DNA from: Psychrobacter proteolyticus
GTDB lineage: Bacteria > Pseudomonadota > Gammaproteobacteria > Pseudomonadales > Moraxellaceae
Reading direction: 5' to 3'
NCBI RefSeq assembly: GCF_003350005.1
Contig: NZ_QLKS01000003.1
Location: 496,001-560,000 of the forward strand
DNA: 64,000 nt
Below the pieces are notes generated by a model that was not told where the DNA came from, did no database searches, and was given only the letters and a program-made list of their open reading frames with translations. Below are positions 18,650 through 28,345 of the stretch, one piece after another (within the stretch, counting starts at the first letter, position 1; every line of letters starts with the position of its first letter). The translations under genes and the position numbers were made by a program.

Positions 18650-19708
18650 TTATATACTGTTTAATAGATTTACTATGAATTCAGTTCTTCTCAATCTTAC
18701 TGTAGTATCAGTAGTCGCTCTTCTACTATCATTCAGAAACTGAATTTCATCTTTATTTAAGATAGTTATATCTTCAATATTAAATATAACGTCTACTCTT
18801 TCCAAAACATTTCTAATTTTAGGATAATCTTTTTCTGGAATTTTCTTATGTGTCAACTCAATATTTTTAATTCCATAAAGCATATGATATATAGCGGTGA
18901 AAAGCGTGTAAAACAGGTGTATTCTTTTAAACTCTGTAGACTTTAAGTCATCATCGAATACATTAGAAATCACAGATATTGTATGATCAAAACAACTTTC
19001 CAAAATATTTTCTTCATAGGGAAAGTTATTTTCATATTTTGCATAGTATGATTTTATCTGCTTTTTGGTTTGTATTCCTTCACACATAGCAATAATTAAA
19101 TCAGAAACTAAAGTTACATCTCCCATTCTTAATACATTTTGTGAGTTTATTATGTTGTTTTTTAACCAAAAGTCATTGTACTTATGAGAAATATTATCAG
19201 CTAAAACCTTGAAAGGTCCAAAGTTATTAGCATTTATTTTTTCCTGCTCATTCAAAGTAACAGAGTAAGAATTAAGTCTACTAAAAATATCTAGTATCTC
19301 TGAATCAGGCAAATTTACCAGTAAGTCTGCAGATATTTCATAGTTTAAAATCAACGCTTGTATTTCAGAGTTCACACTATCTAACTGACTGAAATAGTAA
19401 CCTCCAAATTCTTGATTATGCCGTTTATTTATCACAAATCCATCATTCAAGAATGAGATTATTGTTCTCAGTCTTTGTTGTCCGTCAACTATTTCTCTAA
19501 TAGACTGTCTTGAGGAAACATTTATAGATTGTCTAATAAATACTTTAGGTATAGGTTTTCCTCTAACGATAGTATCAATCAAATAAGATTTTGCATTATC
19601 GGTCCAAACTGAACGCCTCTGAAATTTAGGAGACAATATAAGCTGACCTTTATCATGCCACTCTAGGAAGTCATTTATACTATATGTCCTGCTATCAAAA
19701 TTTTTCAT
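18650..19708 (-). CDS. DUF262-domain protein (GmrS-like N-domain, no HNH)
   Basis: A 352-residue protein from ATG 19708; a TTG at 19723 is less likely. The N-terminal DUF262 domain is plain: YSINDFLEWHDKGQLILSP, FQRRSVW, then IVDGQQRLRTII with the ParB-like nucleotide-binding DGQQR (residues 75-79). DUF262 is the NTP-hydrolysing part of type IV restriction enzymes such as GmrSD, but the C-terminal DUF1524/HNH nuclease is absent. The C-terminal 200 residues are helical and unrecognised. It is paired with the HEPN gene, which may supply the effector. AT-rich codon use suggests horizontal origin. Confidence 0.85.
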   Translation of the reverse strand: MKNFDSRTYSINDFLEWHDKGQLILSPKFQRRSVWTDNAKSYLIDTIVRGKPIPKVFIRQSINVSSRQSIREIVDGQQRLRTIISFLNDGFVINKRHNQEFGGYYFSQLDSVNSEIQALILNYEISADLLVNLPDSEILDIFSRLNSYSVTLNEQEKINANNFGPFKVLADNISHKYNDFWLKNNIINSQNVLRMGDVTLVSDLIIAMCEGIQTKKQIKSYYAKYENNFPYEENILESCFDHTISVISNVFDDDLKSTEFKRIHLFYTLFTAIYHMLYGIKNIELTHKKIPEKDYPKIRNVLERVDVIFNIEDITILNKDEIQFLNDSRRATTDTTVRLRRTEFIVNLLNSI

Positions 19709-19964
19709 TGTATTTGTTATCAACTTTTATTAGAAAAAAACTCTAACATAATAGTAGCATTTTAGCGTACCTATTAATTAATTTTTAAACCTTCACTTTA
19801 TAATTTAATGGCTAAATAATATTGCTTAATTCAGACTCCACTACAAACTCATGGCCAGAACCCACCTCTCCTATTTCTTAACTAAATAAACACTATCTCA
19901 CATAATATTTACTCAGCTCTGTTAAAGTAAGTCATGCCACTATCCTAATAAAAAGGAGCCACTC

Positions 19965-21008
19965 ATGAGCTTACTTAATACCCTAAACTTAACCTACCCG
20001 ATCATCCAAGCGCCAATGGCAGGAGCAACCACACCTGAACTGGCAGCGACGGTAAGTAACTTTGGTGGACTGGGCTCATTAGGATCTGGTATGACTGCGC
20101 CAAATGTTTTGACCAGCCAAATTAATACCATTAAATCGCTCACCAACCGACCGTTTATGATCAATCTCATGGTATTGTCTGAGCAAGAATCCACGACCTT
20201 TGATACCGAAATTCCCGCTTGGCTGAGTGAGTACTACCAAGAAAATAATATTGAATTTACACTACCTGAACGCCCAGCGCAGAGCTTCGCAGAGCAGCTA
20301 CAAGCGCTCTATGACAATCCCGTTCCTGTTGCCAGTTTTACCTTTGGCATTATCAGTGCTGATCAAGTTCAGCGTCTGCAAAGTCTCGGCACGCGCGTCA
20401 TCGGCACCGCAAATCATCCACTAGAAGCGAAAGCATGGGCAGATATTGGCGCAGATGCGGTATGTGTACAAGGGGTCGAAGCGGGTGGACATCGCGGTGG
20501 TTGGTTACCACAAAGTGAAAGCGATCCATTGGGATTATTGACTTTGATTGGCCAGACCCGCGCCTGTACTGATATTCCTTTGATTGCAGCAGGCGGCATT
20601 ATGACGGGACAGGATATCAAGGCAGTACAAGCGGCAGGTGCTGAGCTTGCACAAATGGGGACGGCGTTTTTGACCACTGACCAATGCGGTATCAATGATA
20701 CTTATAAACAAGCCTTACTCGATGCCAGTCACAGCAGACGCAGCTCAGAAACGCGCTTAACTCGATTATTCTCAGGTAAGCTCGCTCGTGGTTTATCAAA
20801 CGATTATCTACGTGATTTTGCTCAATTTGAAAGCGCTGATGAGCTACCGCCCTACCCACAATTAAATGCCATGTCCAAATCTATGCGAGCTCATGCATCT
20901 AAGAATATGGATGCAGAACATCAATCCTTATGGGCAGGACAAGGGGTAAATTTGGTCAAACAAGAAAGCACGCTTGAACTGCTTAAGCGACTGATCAAAA
21001 AGCTATAG
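19965..21008 (+). CDS. Nitronate monooxygenase
   Basis: FMN-dependent TIM-barrel enzyme that oxidises alkyl nitronates such as propionate-3-nitronate, a detoxification step. The protein has 347 residues. The N-terminal segment YPIIQAPMAGATTPELAA binds FMN. VCVQGVEAGGHRGG carries the conserved glycine/His region, and IPLIAAGGIMTG with AELAQMGTAFLTT forms the phosphate-binding loops. An AAAGGAG ribosome site precedes the ATG. It is a single gene, convergent with the racemase. Confidence 0.9.
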   Translation: MSLLNTLNLTYPIIQAPMAGATTPELAATVSNFGGLGSLGSGMTAPNVLTSQINTIKSLTNRPFMINLMVLSEQESTTFDTEIPAWLSEYYQENNIEFTLPERPAQSFAEQLQALYDNPVPVASFTFGIISADQVQRLQSLGTRVIGTANHPLEAKAWADIGADAVCVQGVEAGGHRGGWLPQSESDPLGLLTLIGQTRACTDIPLIAAGGIMTGQDIKAVQAAGAELAQMGTAFLTTDQCGINDTYKQALLDASHSRRSSETRLTRLFSGKLARGLSNDYLRDFAQFESADELPPYPQLNAMSKSMRAHASKNMDAEHQSLWAGQGVNLVKQESTLELLKRLIKKL

Positions 21009-21033
21009 GCTTAAATATTTTTATCAGTTCGCA

Positions 21034-21753
21034 CTACTCTAACAAAAAATCTACCGCTGCAGCTGCATGAATAGCTGTGGTATCAAATACAGGTATGGGG
21101 CTATCAGCCTGTTTGATAAGTAAACCAATCTCTGTGCAGCCCAAGATCACACCCTCTGCCCCTTTCGCTGCCAAATCTTTAATCGCTTGACGATAATACT
21201 CTCGTGAGCTGTCTTTAAATTCACCGACACACAGCTCTTTTTTGATAATGCGATGCACTTCTGCTCGCGCCTCATCTTCTGGTATCAATACTTGTAAACC
21301 CGCATCAATAAGACGCTGCTTATAAAAATCTTGAGTCATCGTAAACTGAGTACCAAGTAAGGCTATTTTGGTGAGATTTTGTTTTTTGATAGCATCAGTA
21401 GTCGCATCAGCGATATGAGTCAACGGCAAGTCTGTGGCGGAGCGCACGTCATCAACCAGTTTGTGCATCGTGTTAGAAGCAATCATGATTCCTTGTACGC
21501 CAGCTGCTTGTAGACGCTGAGCACTGTTAGCCATTATTACACCTAGCTCGTCCCATCTGCCTTGCTCCTGTAACGTATTAATCAACGCAAAATCCACACT
21601 ATGAATCAATAAATCTGCTGAATGTAATCCGCCAAGCTGATGCTTGACACCTTCATTAATCAGACGATAATAGCTCTCGGTACTCTCCCAGCTCATACCT
21701 CCGATGATTCCTAATGTTTTTTGTTGAGACCCTCGTTGCTCTTGAACTGCCAT
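21034..21753 (-). CDS. Aspartate/glutamate racemase (YgeA-like)
   Basis: Cofactor-independent amino-acid racemase of 239 residues. Features are GIIGGMSWESTESYYRLIN at the N-terminus, ASNTMHK in the middle, and GCTEIGLL with Cys205 near the C-terminus. In most family members the first base is a cysteine in a CNT motif. E. coli YgeA has Thr at this place, and this protein has Ser93. By analogy with YgeA, Cys205 alone would be the thiol base. The substrate may be aspartate, glutamate or another amino acid. It is divergent from the DUF2798 gene. Confidence 0.88.
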   Translation of the reverse strand: MAVQEQRGSQQKTLGIIGGMSWESTESYYRLINEGVKHQLGGLHSADLLIHSVDFALINTLQEQGRWDELGVIMANSAQRLQAAGVQGIMIASNTMHKLVDDVRSATDLPLTHIADATTDAIKKQNLTKIALLGTQFTMTQDFYKQRLIDAGLQVLIPEDEARAEVHRIIKKELCVGEFKDSSREYYRQAIKDLAAKGAEGVILGCTEIGLLIKQADSPIPVFDTTAIHAAAAVDFLLE

Positions 21754-22090
21754 ACTATACTCCTAGTTGTTTTTGGTCTTAGTTATAGTAAGTTATCGTA
21801 GCAAAATCGACTGTTGAGAACGCGCTATTTTTAGAGATATTCGTTTTAGAAATGATCTCTGCAAAAAGCTTTAAAATGCTGATTTAAAGACAATAATCAT
21901 ATTAATAATATATCGCAAACCCTACCATTAATAATAACGATTTTACCCGGTCGGTATCACGGAGTATGATGAACACTGGTAGTTACTACCCTCTCTATTA
22001 TGACCACTCACTACCTGATTACTATATTTACACCGTATGCCCGCATCATAGGCTGGGCATAGCTAACACTATTTAGGACAATCGAATACT
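21754..22090. other. Intergenic gap with one inverted repeat
   Basis: About 335 bases between divergent genes. The only structure noticed is TATGCCC (22036-22042) with GGGCATA (22055-22061), a 7-bp inverted repeat 30 bases before the DUF2798 start. No T run follows, so it may be an operator or leader hairpin. Confidence 0.4.
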
Positions 22091-22345
22091 ATGGCCAACT
22101 TCCCCACTATCAGAATACGTACACGCCGCAAATATTATCGCCTTATCTTTACAGGTCTGATGGCAATGATGATGTCACTCATTATTTCGTCAGCGCTATT
22201 ACTAGTGAAAGTAGGATACGTCGATGGCTTCTTTATGGAGCTGATGCATTCTTGGGGACTGGCCTTTGTTTTTGCTTGGCCAAGTGCGTACATCTGTGCC
22301 TATCTAGTACAAGAGCACGTACTGAGTAGAATAGAGTTTTATTAA
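22091..22345 (+). CDS. DUF2798 membrane protein
   Basis: An 84-residue protein with two hydrophobic segments (about residues 15-40 and 50-72). The N-terminus is basic (RIRTRRKYYR), and WGLAFVFAWPSAY is the characteristic second-helix motif of DUF2798 proteins. The family function is unknown. It ends five bases from the oppF stop on the other strand, with no room for a hairpin terminator between them. Confidence 0.75.
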   Translation: MANFPTIRIRTRRKYYRLIFTGLMAMMMSLIISSALLLVKVGYVDGFFMELMHSWGLAFVFAWPSAYICAYLVQEHVLSRIEFY

Positions 22346-22350
22346 GCGTG

Positions 22351-23367
22351 CTAAACCTTATTCTTCAAACAAGCAACTCTATGGTCCAAATTACCTTCTA
22401 ACACAGGTTTGATTTGGGCACATTCGTTATCCGCTATTGGACATCGAGTACGAAATACACATCCTGACGGTGGGTTGATCGGGCTTGGTAAGTCACCCTC
22501 TAGTAACTGAATGACCTTGTTACGTTCAGCGATAGGATCAGGTAATGGCACCGCTGACATCAGTGCTTGGGTATAAGGGTGGGTCGGATTTCCGTACACA
22601 GCTTTGTTTATACCTAGCTCGACGGCATGTCCTAAATACATAACAAGCACTCTATCCGCGATATGTTTAATCACTGATAGATCATGGGCGATAAAGATAA
22701 GTGCCAATCCCATCTCTTGCTGTATGTCTTGCAATAAGTTAATGACCTGCGCTTGAATCGAGACATCCAGAGCGGATACTGGCTCATCACAGATGATGAT
22801 TTTAGGCTTTAGTATCAATGCACGCGCAATACCAATGCGCTGACACTGACCGCCAGAAAACTCATGTGGATAGCGGTTAATCTGATTAGACAACAGCCCA
22901 ACCTTTTTCATCATTGTACGCACTTCATCTTGTACGTCAGATTTTTTCATTTCTGGATAGTAGGTACGCAGCGGTTCTGCGATGATATCGCCTACCGTCA
23001 TGCGTGGGTTAAGCGACGCTAGCGGATCTTGGAATATCATTTGAATGTCTTTACGCTTCATTCTCATGGTTTTTTTGGAAGCGCCTACTATCTCTTCGTC
23101 ACCAAACTTTATGCTGCCAGCATTGGCTCTCACTAAGCCGATAATCGTTCTCGCTAACGTTGACTTACCGCAGCCCGACTCACCTACGACGCCTAAAGTC
23201 TCGCCAGCGAATAGCTCAAACGAGACACCATTGACCGCTTTTAAAGTATCAGGCTTTTGCCAAAAGTACGTCCCTTTTTGTTTAATATTAAACGTCGTAT
23301 GCACATCTTGCACTTGTAGTAATGGGGCCTGGCTATTTTTAACCATGTCTACATTGGGTAACGTCAT
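22351..23367 (-). CDS. oppF: Oligopeptide ABC transporter ATPase OppF
   Basis: Second ATPase of the peptide importer; 338 residues. It has Walker A GESGCGKST (after LGVV), the ABC signature FSGGQCQRIGIARAL, Walker B IIICDEPVSALD and the H-loop IAHDLSV. The C-terminal oligopeptide-transporter domain has cysteines (in GCVFRTRCP and near ECAQI) typical of OppD/F. It is the last gene of the five-gene operon oppABCDF; its ATG lies three bases after the oppD stop, implying translational coupling. Confidence 0.94.
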   Translation of the reverse strand: MTLPNVDMVKNSQAPLLQVQDVHTTFNIKQKGTYFWQKPDTLKAVNGVSFELFAGETLGVVGESGCGKSTLARTIIGLVRANAGSIKFGDEEIVGASKKTMRMKRKDIQMIFQDPLASLNPRMTVGDIIAEPLRTYYPEMKKSDVQDEVRTMMKKVGLLSNQINRYPHEFSGGQCQRIGIARALILKPKIIICDEPVSALDVSIQAQVINLLQDIQQEMGLALIFIAHDLSVIKHIADRVLVMYLGHAVELGINKAVYGNPTHPYTQALMSAVPLPDPIAERNKVIQLLEGDLPSPINPPSGCVFRTRCPIADNECAQIKPVLEGNLDHRVACLKNKV

Positions 23368-23370
23368 CCC

Positions 23371-24534
23371 TTAGCCCTCCAGCGTTGATAGATGATTGGT
23401 ATCAGTGTTAGTATCGGTTGTCATGTCCTTGGTAACGTCTGCTGAATCATCAACCTGCATCTCAGGATGCCAATGGCAAGCACGTTGACGCTCATGGGGT
23501 AAAAACTCAAGCGGCGGTGGTATATCACGGCAGATATCCATCGCATGCGTGCAACGCTCATGAAAAGGACAGCCAGTCGGTAGATTCAGTAGATTTGGTG
23601 GACTGCCAGGAATGGTATCAAGCTTACCTTTGTCATCATCGAGACGCGGAATGGCTTTTAATAGACCAATAGTATAAGGATGCGTCGGTGTGTAGAAAAT
23701 TTCTTCCGTTTCCCCATATGCCATAGTACGACCAGCGTACATCACGAGTACCCGATCACAGATACCAGCTACCACACCCAAGTCGTGAGTAATCATAATA
23801 ATAGTGGTACCAAAGTCACGCTTTAGCTCGTTTAACAGCACCATAATCTGTGCTTGGACGGTCACATCAAGTGCGGTCGTTGGCTCATCAGCAATCAGTA
23901 GTTTAGGACGACATAGCAGCGCCATCGCAATCATTACCCGTTGGCGCATACCTCCTGAAAACTCATGCGGATACATACCAATCCGTTTTTTTGCCTCAGG
24001 AATTTTGACCGCATCTAACATACGTATCGACTCCGCCCACGCATCTTTTTTGCTCATACCCTTATGCAGAATCAACACTTCAGCAAGCTGATCGCCTATT
24101 TTCATATAAGGATTAAGGGAGGTCATCGGATCTTGGAAGATCATAGCGATTTGCTCAGCACGAATCTTATTCAATGCTTTTTGCGACAAACCTAATAGCT
24201 CATTGCCTTCAAATTTTACGGAGCCTTTGGTACGGCCGTTCTTTGCCAGCAGACCCATGATGGCGAACGCCGTCTGTGACTTGCCAGAGCCTGACTCACC
24301 AACGATACCCAACGTCTCACCCTCATGCAGATTAAAGTTCAAACCGTTCACTGCGGTCACAAGTCCATCTTCGGTCGTGAATTGTACAGATAAATCTTTA
24401 ACTGCCAATAAACTGCTTTCTTGACTGACTTGTTTGACCTGATCGACTTGGTTATTGAGCACTGAGTCAGCGCCCACTTTACGGACAGTAGAGTCTATTT
24501 TCTCAGGTACGCTATTGCTATCCTGTATTGACAT
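23371..24534 (-). CDS. oppD: Oligopeptide ABC transporter ATPase OppD
   Basis: First ATPase of the peptide importer; 387 residues. Walker [10 protein letters not shown], signature [15 protein letters not shown], Walker [13 protein letters not shown] and switch His in MITHDLGV are all intact. It has the C-terminal cysteine-bearing oligopeptide domain ([16 protein letters not shown]). Compared with typical OppD it has an extra Ser/Asp/Val-rich N-terminal stretch of about 40 residues and an Asp/Thr-rich tail. AGGAG lies nine bases before the ATG. Confidence 0.94.
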   Translation of the reverse strand: MSIQDSNSVPEKIDSTVRKVGADSVLNNQVDQVKQVSQESSLLAVKDLSVQFTTEDGLVTAVNGLNFNLHEGETLGIVGESGSGKSQTAFAIMGLLAKNGRTKGSVKFEGNELLGLSQKALNKIRAEQIAMIFQDPMTSLNPYMKIGDQLAEVLILHKGMSKKDAWAESIRMLDAVKIPEAKKRIGMYPHEFSGGMRQRVMIAMALLCRPKLLIADEPTTALDVTVQAQIMVLLNELKRDFGTTIIMITHDLGVVAGICDRVLVMYAGRTMAYGETEEIFYTPTHPYTIGLLKAIPRLDDDKGKLDTIPGSPPNLLNLPTGCPFHERCTHAMDICRDIPPPLEFLPHERQRACHWHPEMQVDDSADVTKDMTTDTNTDTNHLSTLEG

Positions 24535-24561
24535 GATGTTGTTCTCCTAGCGAGCTTGAGT

Positions 24562-25467
24562 CTAGCGGTCTTTAGGGTCAAACGCATCACGTAGACCATC
24601 GCCGATAAAGTTAAAACAAAATAAAGTAATGACCAAGAAAGCCGAGGGAATCAAAATTTGCCAAGGCGCAACTTGCATTGTTTGTGAACCCTCTTGGAGT
24701 AGCGCACCCCAACTTGTCATTGGCTCCTGCACACCAAGTCCTAAAAAGCTCAAAAACGACTCAAATAAAATCATCGTCGGCACTAGCAAAGAGGCATAAA
24801 CCACAACCACACCAAGCACGTTGGGTACGATATGACGCAGGATAATATTAAAACCTGATACCCCGCCGACGTGTGCCGCTTCGATAAACTCTTTACTCTT
24901 CAGACTCAGTGTCTGACCACGGACAATACGAGCAACATCAAGCCAAGAGACCAAGCCAATAGCGACGAAAATCAAAATGAGGTTACGACCAAATATTGTT
25001 ACTAGTAAAATCACAAAAAACATAAATGGAAAGGCGCTTAGAATCTCTAAAAAGCGCATCATAATCATATCTACCTTACCGCCTAGATATCCCGATGTTG
25101 CGCCATATACCGTACCAACCAATACCGCCACCGTGGCACCAGCGATACCCACCAATAACGATATTCGCCCGCCGACTGCGGTACGCACGAGTAGGTCACG
25201 ACCGAGCGAGTCAGTACCGAAGTAGTGCTTGTTTTCAATCGACGGCGCAGATTGCATAAAGTTCCAATCAGTCTCTGCATAACCAAAAGGCGCTAGCATG
25301 GGCACAAAGATGACAAACATACCGACGAGTAATAGGATAAAAAAGCTCGTCACTGCCGCCTTGTTTTGATAAAAGCGGCGCCATGCATCTTGCCAAAGGC
25401 TGCGGCCTTTTATCTCTTTAATAGGCAGTTCCATAAGCTCGGTTGGCTGGTCTACGGTCAGGCTCAT
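24562..25467 (-). CDS. oppC: Oligopeptide ABC transporter permease OppC
   Basis: Inner-membrane permease with about six membrane spans. The N-terminal cytoplasmic segment contains SLWQDAWRRFYQNKAAV, the usual OppC/DppC N-terminal motif, followed by HYFGTDSLGRDLLVR. The EAA-type coupling loop that contacts the ATPases is EAAHVGGVSGFNIILRHIVP. An upstream ATG at 25485 is in frame but lacks a ribosome site; ATG 25467 has AAGGAC five bases ahead and is preferred, giving 301 residues. Confidence 0.94.
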   Translation of the reverse strand: MSLTVDQPTELMELPIKEIKGRSLWQDAWRRFYQNKAAVTSFFILLLVGMFVIFVPMLAPFGYAETDWNFMQSAPSIENKHYFGTDSLGRDLLVRTAVGGRISLLVGIAGATVAVLVGTVYGATSGYLGGKVDMIMMRFLEILSAFPFMFFVILLVTIFGRNLILIFVAIGLVSWLDVARIVRGQTLSLKSKEFIEAAHVGGVSGFNIILRHIVPNVLGVVVVYASLLVPTMILFESFLSFLGLGVQEPMTSWGALLQEGSQTMQVAPWQILIPSAFLVITLFCFNFIGDGLRDAFDPKDR

Positions 25468-25565
25468 AGTCGTCCTTTTACTCATTTAATTGAGAATCTG
25501 ATATGTATTTTTAAGTGATAATTAGCGTTTATAGGGTGTGATTTAAGTGGCCATTAATACCAATA

Positions 25566-26486
25566 TCAATATTGAATTTTTGGATCAATAATGGCGTATA
25601 AAATATCGACGATGGCGTTAAAGGCAATCGTCAATACACCAACCAAAATGGTCAAACTAAGTACAACGCCATAATCACGATTCAGCGCACCATTCACAAA
25701 TAACTGCCCGATACCCGGTAAACCAAAAATAGTCTCGATTACGATAGAGCCAGTAATGATGCCGACGAATGCAGGACCTAAATAAGAGATCACAGGTAAT
25801 AATGCAGGTCTGAGCGCGTGCTTCATCACGATTCGACGCATTGGCAACCCTTTAGACTTTGCCGTACGGATATACTGACTATTCATCACCTCAATCATCG
25901 AACCACGCATGATACGTGCAATACTAGCCACGTAAGCCAATGCTAAAGCTGTAACGGGCAATACTAGGTTTCGCACTGCTCCATCATTCCAGCCACCGGC
26001 TGGCAACCACTGTAAAAGAATCGCAAATACCAGTACCAATAAGGGGGCTTTTACAAAGCTTGGAATCACGACACCCGTCATGGCAAACGCCATAAGAATA
26101 TAATCCATCCAAGAGTTTTGCTTGAGCGCAGCTATCACCCCAAGAATAAGCCCTAGAACCAGTGCTAATATAAAAGCGTACAAGCCAAGCTCCATTGATA
26201 CCGGAAACGACTGCGATAACAACTCATTGACCGTATAGTCTTTATATTTAAAAGATGGGCCAAAGTCGCCTAGAGCCAGCTGTTGTAAATAATGAATATA
26301 CTGTAGCCACATAGGATCATTGAGGTTGTATTTGGCCTCGATATTGGCCAACACAGCTGGCGACAAACTACGCTCACTAGTAAAAGGACTGCCCGGTGCC
26401 AAACGCATCATAAAAAAAGACACGGTTATCAAAACAAACATGGTCGGAATGGCTTCTAAAATCCGCCGAAAAATGAGCTTTAGCAT
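25566..26486 (-). CDS. oppB: Oligopeptide ABC transporter permease OppB
   Basis: Partner permease of 306 residues with about six membrane spans. It has the OppB/DppB N-terminus (RRILEAIPTMFVLITVSFF and MRLAPGSPF) and the EAA loop IRTAKSKGLPMRRIVMKHAL. AGAGG lies five bases before the ATG. It is the second gene of the operon, 188 bases after oppA. Confidence 0.95.
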   Translation of the reverse strand: MLKLIFRRILEAIPTMFVLITVSFFMMRLAPGSPFTSERSLSPAVLANIEAKYNLNDPMWLQYIHYLQQLALGDFGPSFKYKDYTVNELLSQSFPVSMELGLYAFILALVLGLILGVIAALKQNSWMDYILMAFAMTGVVIPSFVKAPLLVLVFAILLQWLPAGGWNDGAVRNLVLPVTALALAYVASIARIMRGSMIEVMNSQYIRTAKSKGLPMRRIVMKHALRPALLPVISYLGPAFVGIITGSIVIETIFGLPGIGQLFVNGALNRDYGVVLSLTILVGVLTIAFNAIVDILYAIIDPKIQY

Positions 26487-26674
26487 AATGCCTCTTTATA
26501 AGGTTACCTGTACAACAACGCTTGATTTCAAAATGCTCGTTTTGAGTATTTACGCCACTTTCAGATTTTCTCTGGTCCATAGCAGACGGACGCTATCAAT
26601 CGGAATTGCTCCTTTTCATAGCGCCTGCTGATAAGACTATTGGATTTCATTCTTTGATGATCAGTGTTTAATGA

Positions 26675-28345
26675 TCAGTGCTTGGCGATAGAGATATCTT
26701 TACCTTGCCAGTTGTCTAGAGGATCTTTCGTTGAAAAGCCGATGACGTAAGGTTTTACTAGACGAGGGCTGACATAATGATAGATATTAAGTAGCCCCAT
26801 ATCCTGATCTAACTGTGCTTCCGCTTTTTGATACAAGCTTGCACGTTGCTCAGGCGTGACGCCCGCTTTTAACGTTTGAGCCATTAAGCGATCAAAATTG
26901 GCGTTGGCGTACTTACCGTAGTTGCCGCTATTGTCAGATTTGGCAATATTCAAAAATGCTGAAGGTTCGTTGTAGTCGGCACACCAGCCAGCACGAGCGA
27001 TTTGATAATTGCCGTTACGGCGCGTATCAAGGTAGGTTTTCCATTCTTTATTGGTCAAGGTTACATCGACGAAACCGAGCGCTTGTTTCCATAACGAAGT
27101 GGCGGCAACTGCGACCTTTTTATGATTGTCATTGGTGTTGTAAAGCAGCTCAAAGGAGAGCGGATTACTCTCGTTGTAACCAGCTTCATTTAGTAGTTTT
27201 TTGGCTTCAGCAATACGCTTCTCTTTATCCCACGTGGACCATTCTGGTTTGTTTTCTACCTTGCCATTAGCTGCTATAGGTGTGAGCTGATAAGCCGCTG
27301 TTTGGCCTTGTCCAATAACTTTATCGGCAATGGTGTCACGATCTAGTGATAAGGCTAAGGCACGACGTACTTTAGGGTTGTCGAAAGGAGGCTTGACGGT
27401 ATTGAACTCGTAATAATAGGTACAGAGATAAGGTGAAACTCTAAGCTCATCACCATTTTTCTCTTTCAAAGAAGCAAACTGCTCGGTTGGAATCTCATTA
27501 TAAGTGACGTCCACTTCACCAGCCTGATAGCGTGCTACATCGGTCGTGCTAGAAGGAATAGGTAGCATCGTGATGGTATCAAGCGTTGTATTGGCATTAT
27601 CATAATAAGAAGTATTACGTGTCAAAACGAGCTCATCGTTAATCTGCCATTTACTGACTTTATAAGGGCCGTTGACGACGATATTGGCAGGATCTGTCCA
27701 TTTATCACCGAATGCTTCGATTGTTTTTTGATGCACAGGTTTGACGGAATTATGGATAAGCATATCTGGAAAATAAGGTACTGGCTCTGATAAAGTTACT
27801 TGCAGTGTTTTTTCATCAATTGCCTTTACTCCAAGTGTATCTATACCTGCAGCACCTTCAACGATTTTATCGGCCCCAACCACTTTAGCATCAACCAAAT
27901 AGCTTGAGTAAGGCGACGCTGTATTTGGATCGACTAGGCGGCGCATGCTATAGACAAAGTCTTGCGCAGTAACTGGATCACCATTTGACCACTTAGCATC
28001 ACGTAGTTTGAAAGTCCATACTTTGTTATCCGGACTCTCCCACTCAGTTGCGATTCCTGGAATGGTTTTACCGTCTGCATCGGTATTGGTTAGCCCTTCA
28101 AATAACTGACGACCAATATTAGACTCAGGTACACCAGACACTTTATGTGGATCAAGCGATTCAGGCTCTGTTCCATTATTAATGACCAGCTCTTGAGTAT
28201 CTGCTAGTACGTTTGGATCAATATTGGCTGATGAGCTGGCATTATTGCTTGCCGTATTGTCACTACAGCCAGTTATAAACATAGCCAGTACAAGAGCAGT
28301 AGGTAAAAATACAGCAGTACGAGGGGAGAGAATGTTGTGGGTCAT
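26675..28345 (-). CDS. oppA: Oligopeptide-binding lipoprotein OppA
   Basis: Periplasmic peptide-binding component (SBP family 5) of 556 residues. ATG 28345 is chosen because AGGA lies six bases upstream and a lipoprotein signal follows directly, with lipobox I-T-G-C at Cys27. A longer open frame back to 28453 lacks both. Family segments include ELVINNGTEPESLDPHKV near the mature N-terminus and WTFKLRDAKWSNGDPVTAQDF. It is the first gene of oppABCDF; the lipid anchor tethers it to the membrane instead of leaving it free in the periplasm. Confidence 0.94.
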   Translation of the reverse strand: MTHNILSPRTAVFLPTALVLAMFITGCSDNTASNNASSSANIDPNVLADTQELVINNGTEPESLDPHKVSGVPESNIGRQLFEGLTNTDADGKTIPGIATEWESPDNKVWTFKLRDAKWSNGDPVTAQDFVYSMRRLVDPNTASPYSSYLVDAKVVGADKIVEGAAGIDTLGVKAIDEKTLQVTLSEPVPYFPDMLIHNSVKPVHQKTIEAFGDKWTDPANIVVNGPYKVSKWQINDELVLTRNTSYYDNANTTLDTITMLPIPSSTTDVARYQAGEVDVTYNEIPTEQFASLKEKNGDELRVSPYLCTYYYEFNTVKPPFDNPKVRRALALSLDRDTIADKVIGQGQTAAYQLTPIAANGKVENKPEWSTWDKEKRIAEAKKLLNEAGYNESNPLSFELLYNTNDNHKKVAVAATSLWKQALGFVDVTLTNKEWKTYLDTRRNGNYQIARAGWCADYNEPSAFLNIAKSDNSGNYGKYANANFDRLMAQTLKAGVTPEQRASLYQKAEAQLDQDMGLLNIYHYVSPRLVKPYVIGFSTKDPLDNWQGKDISIAKH

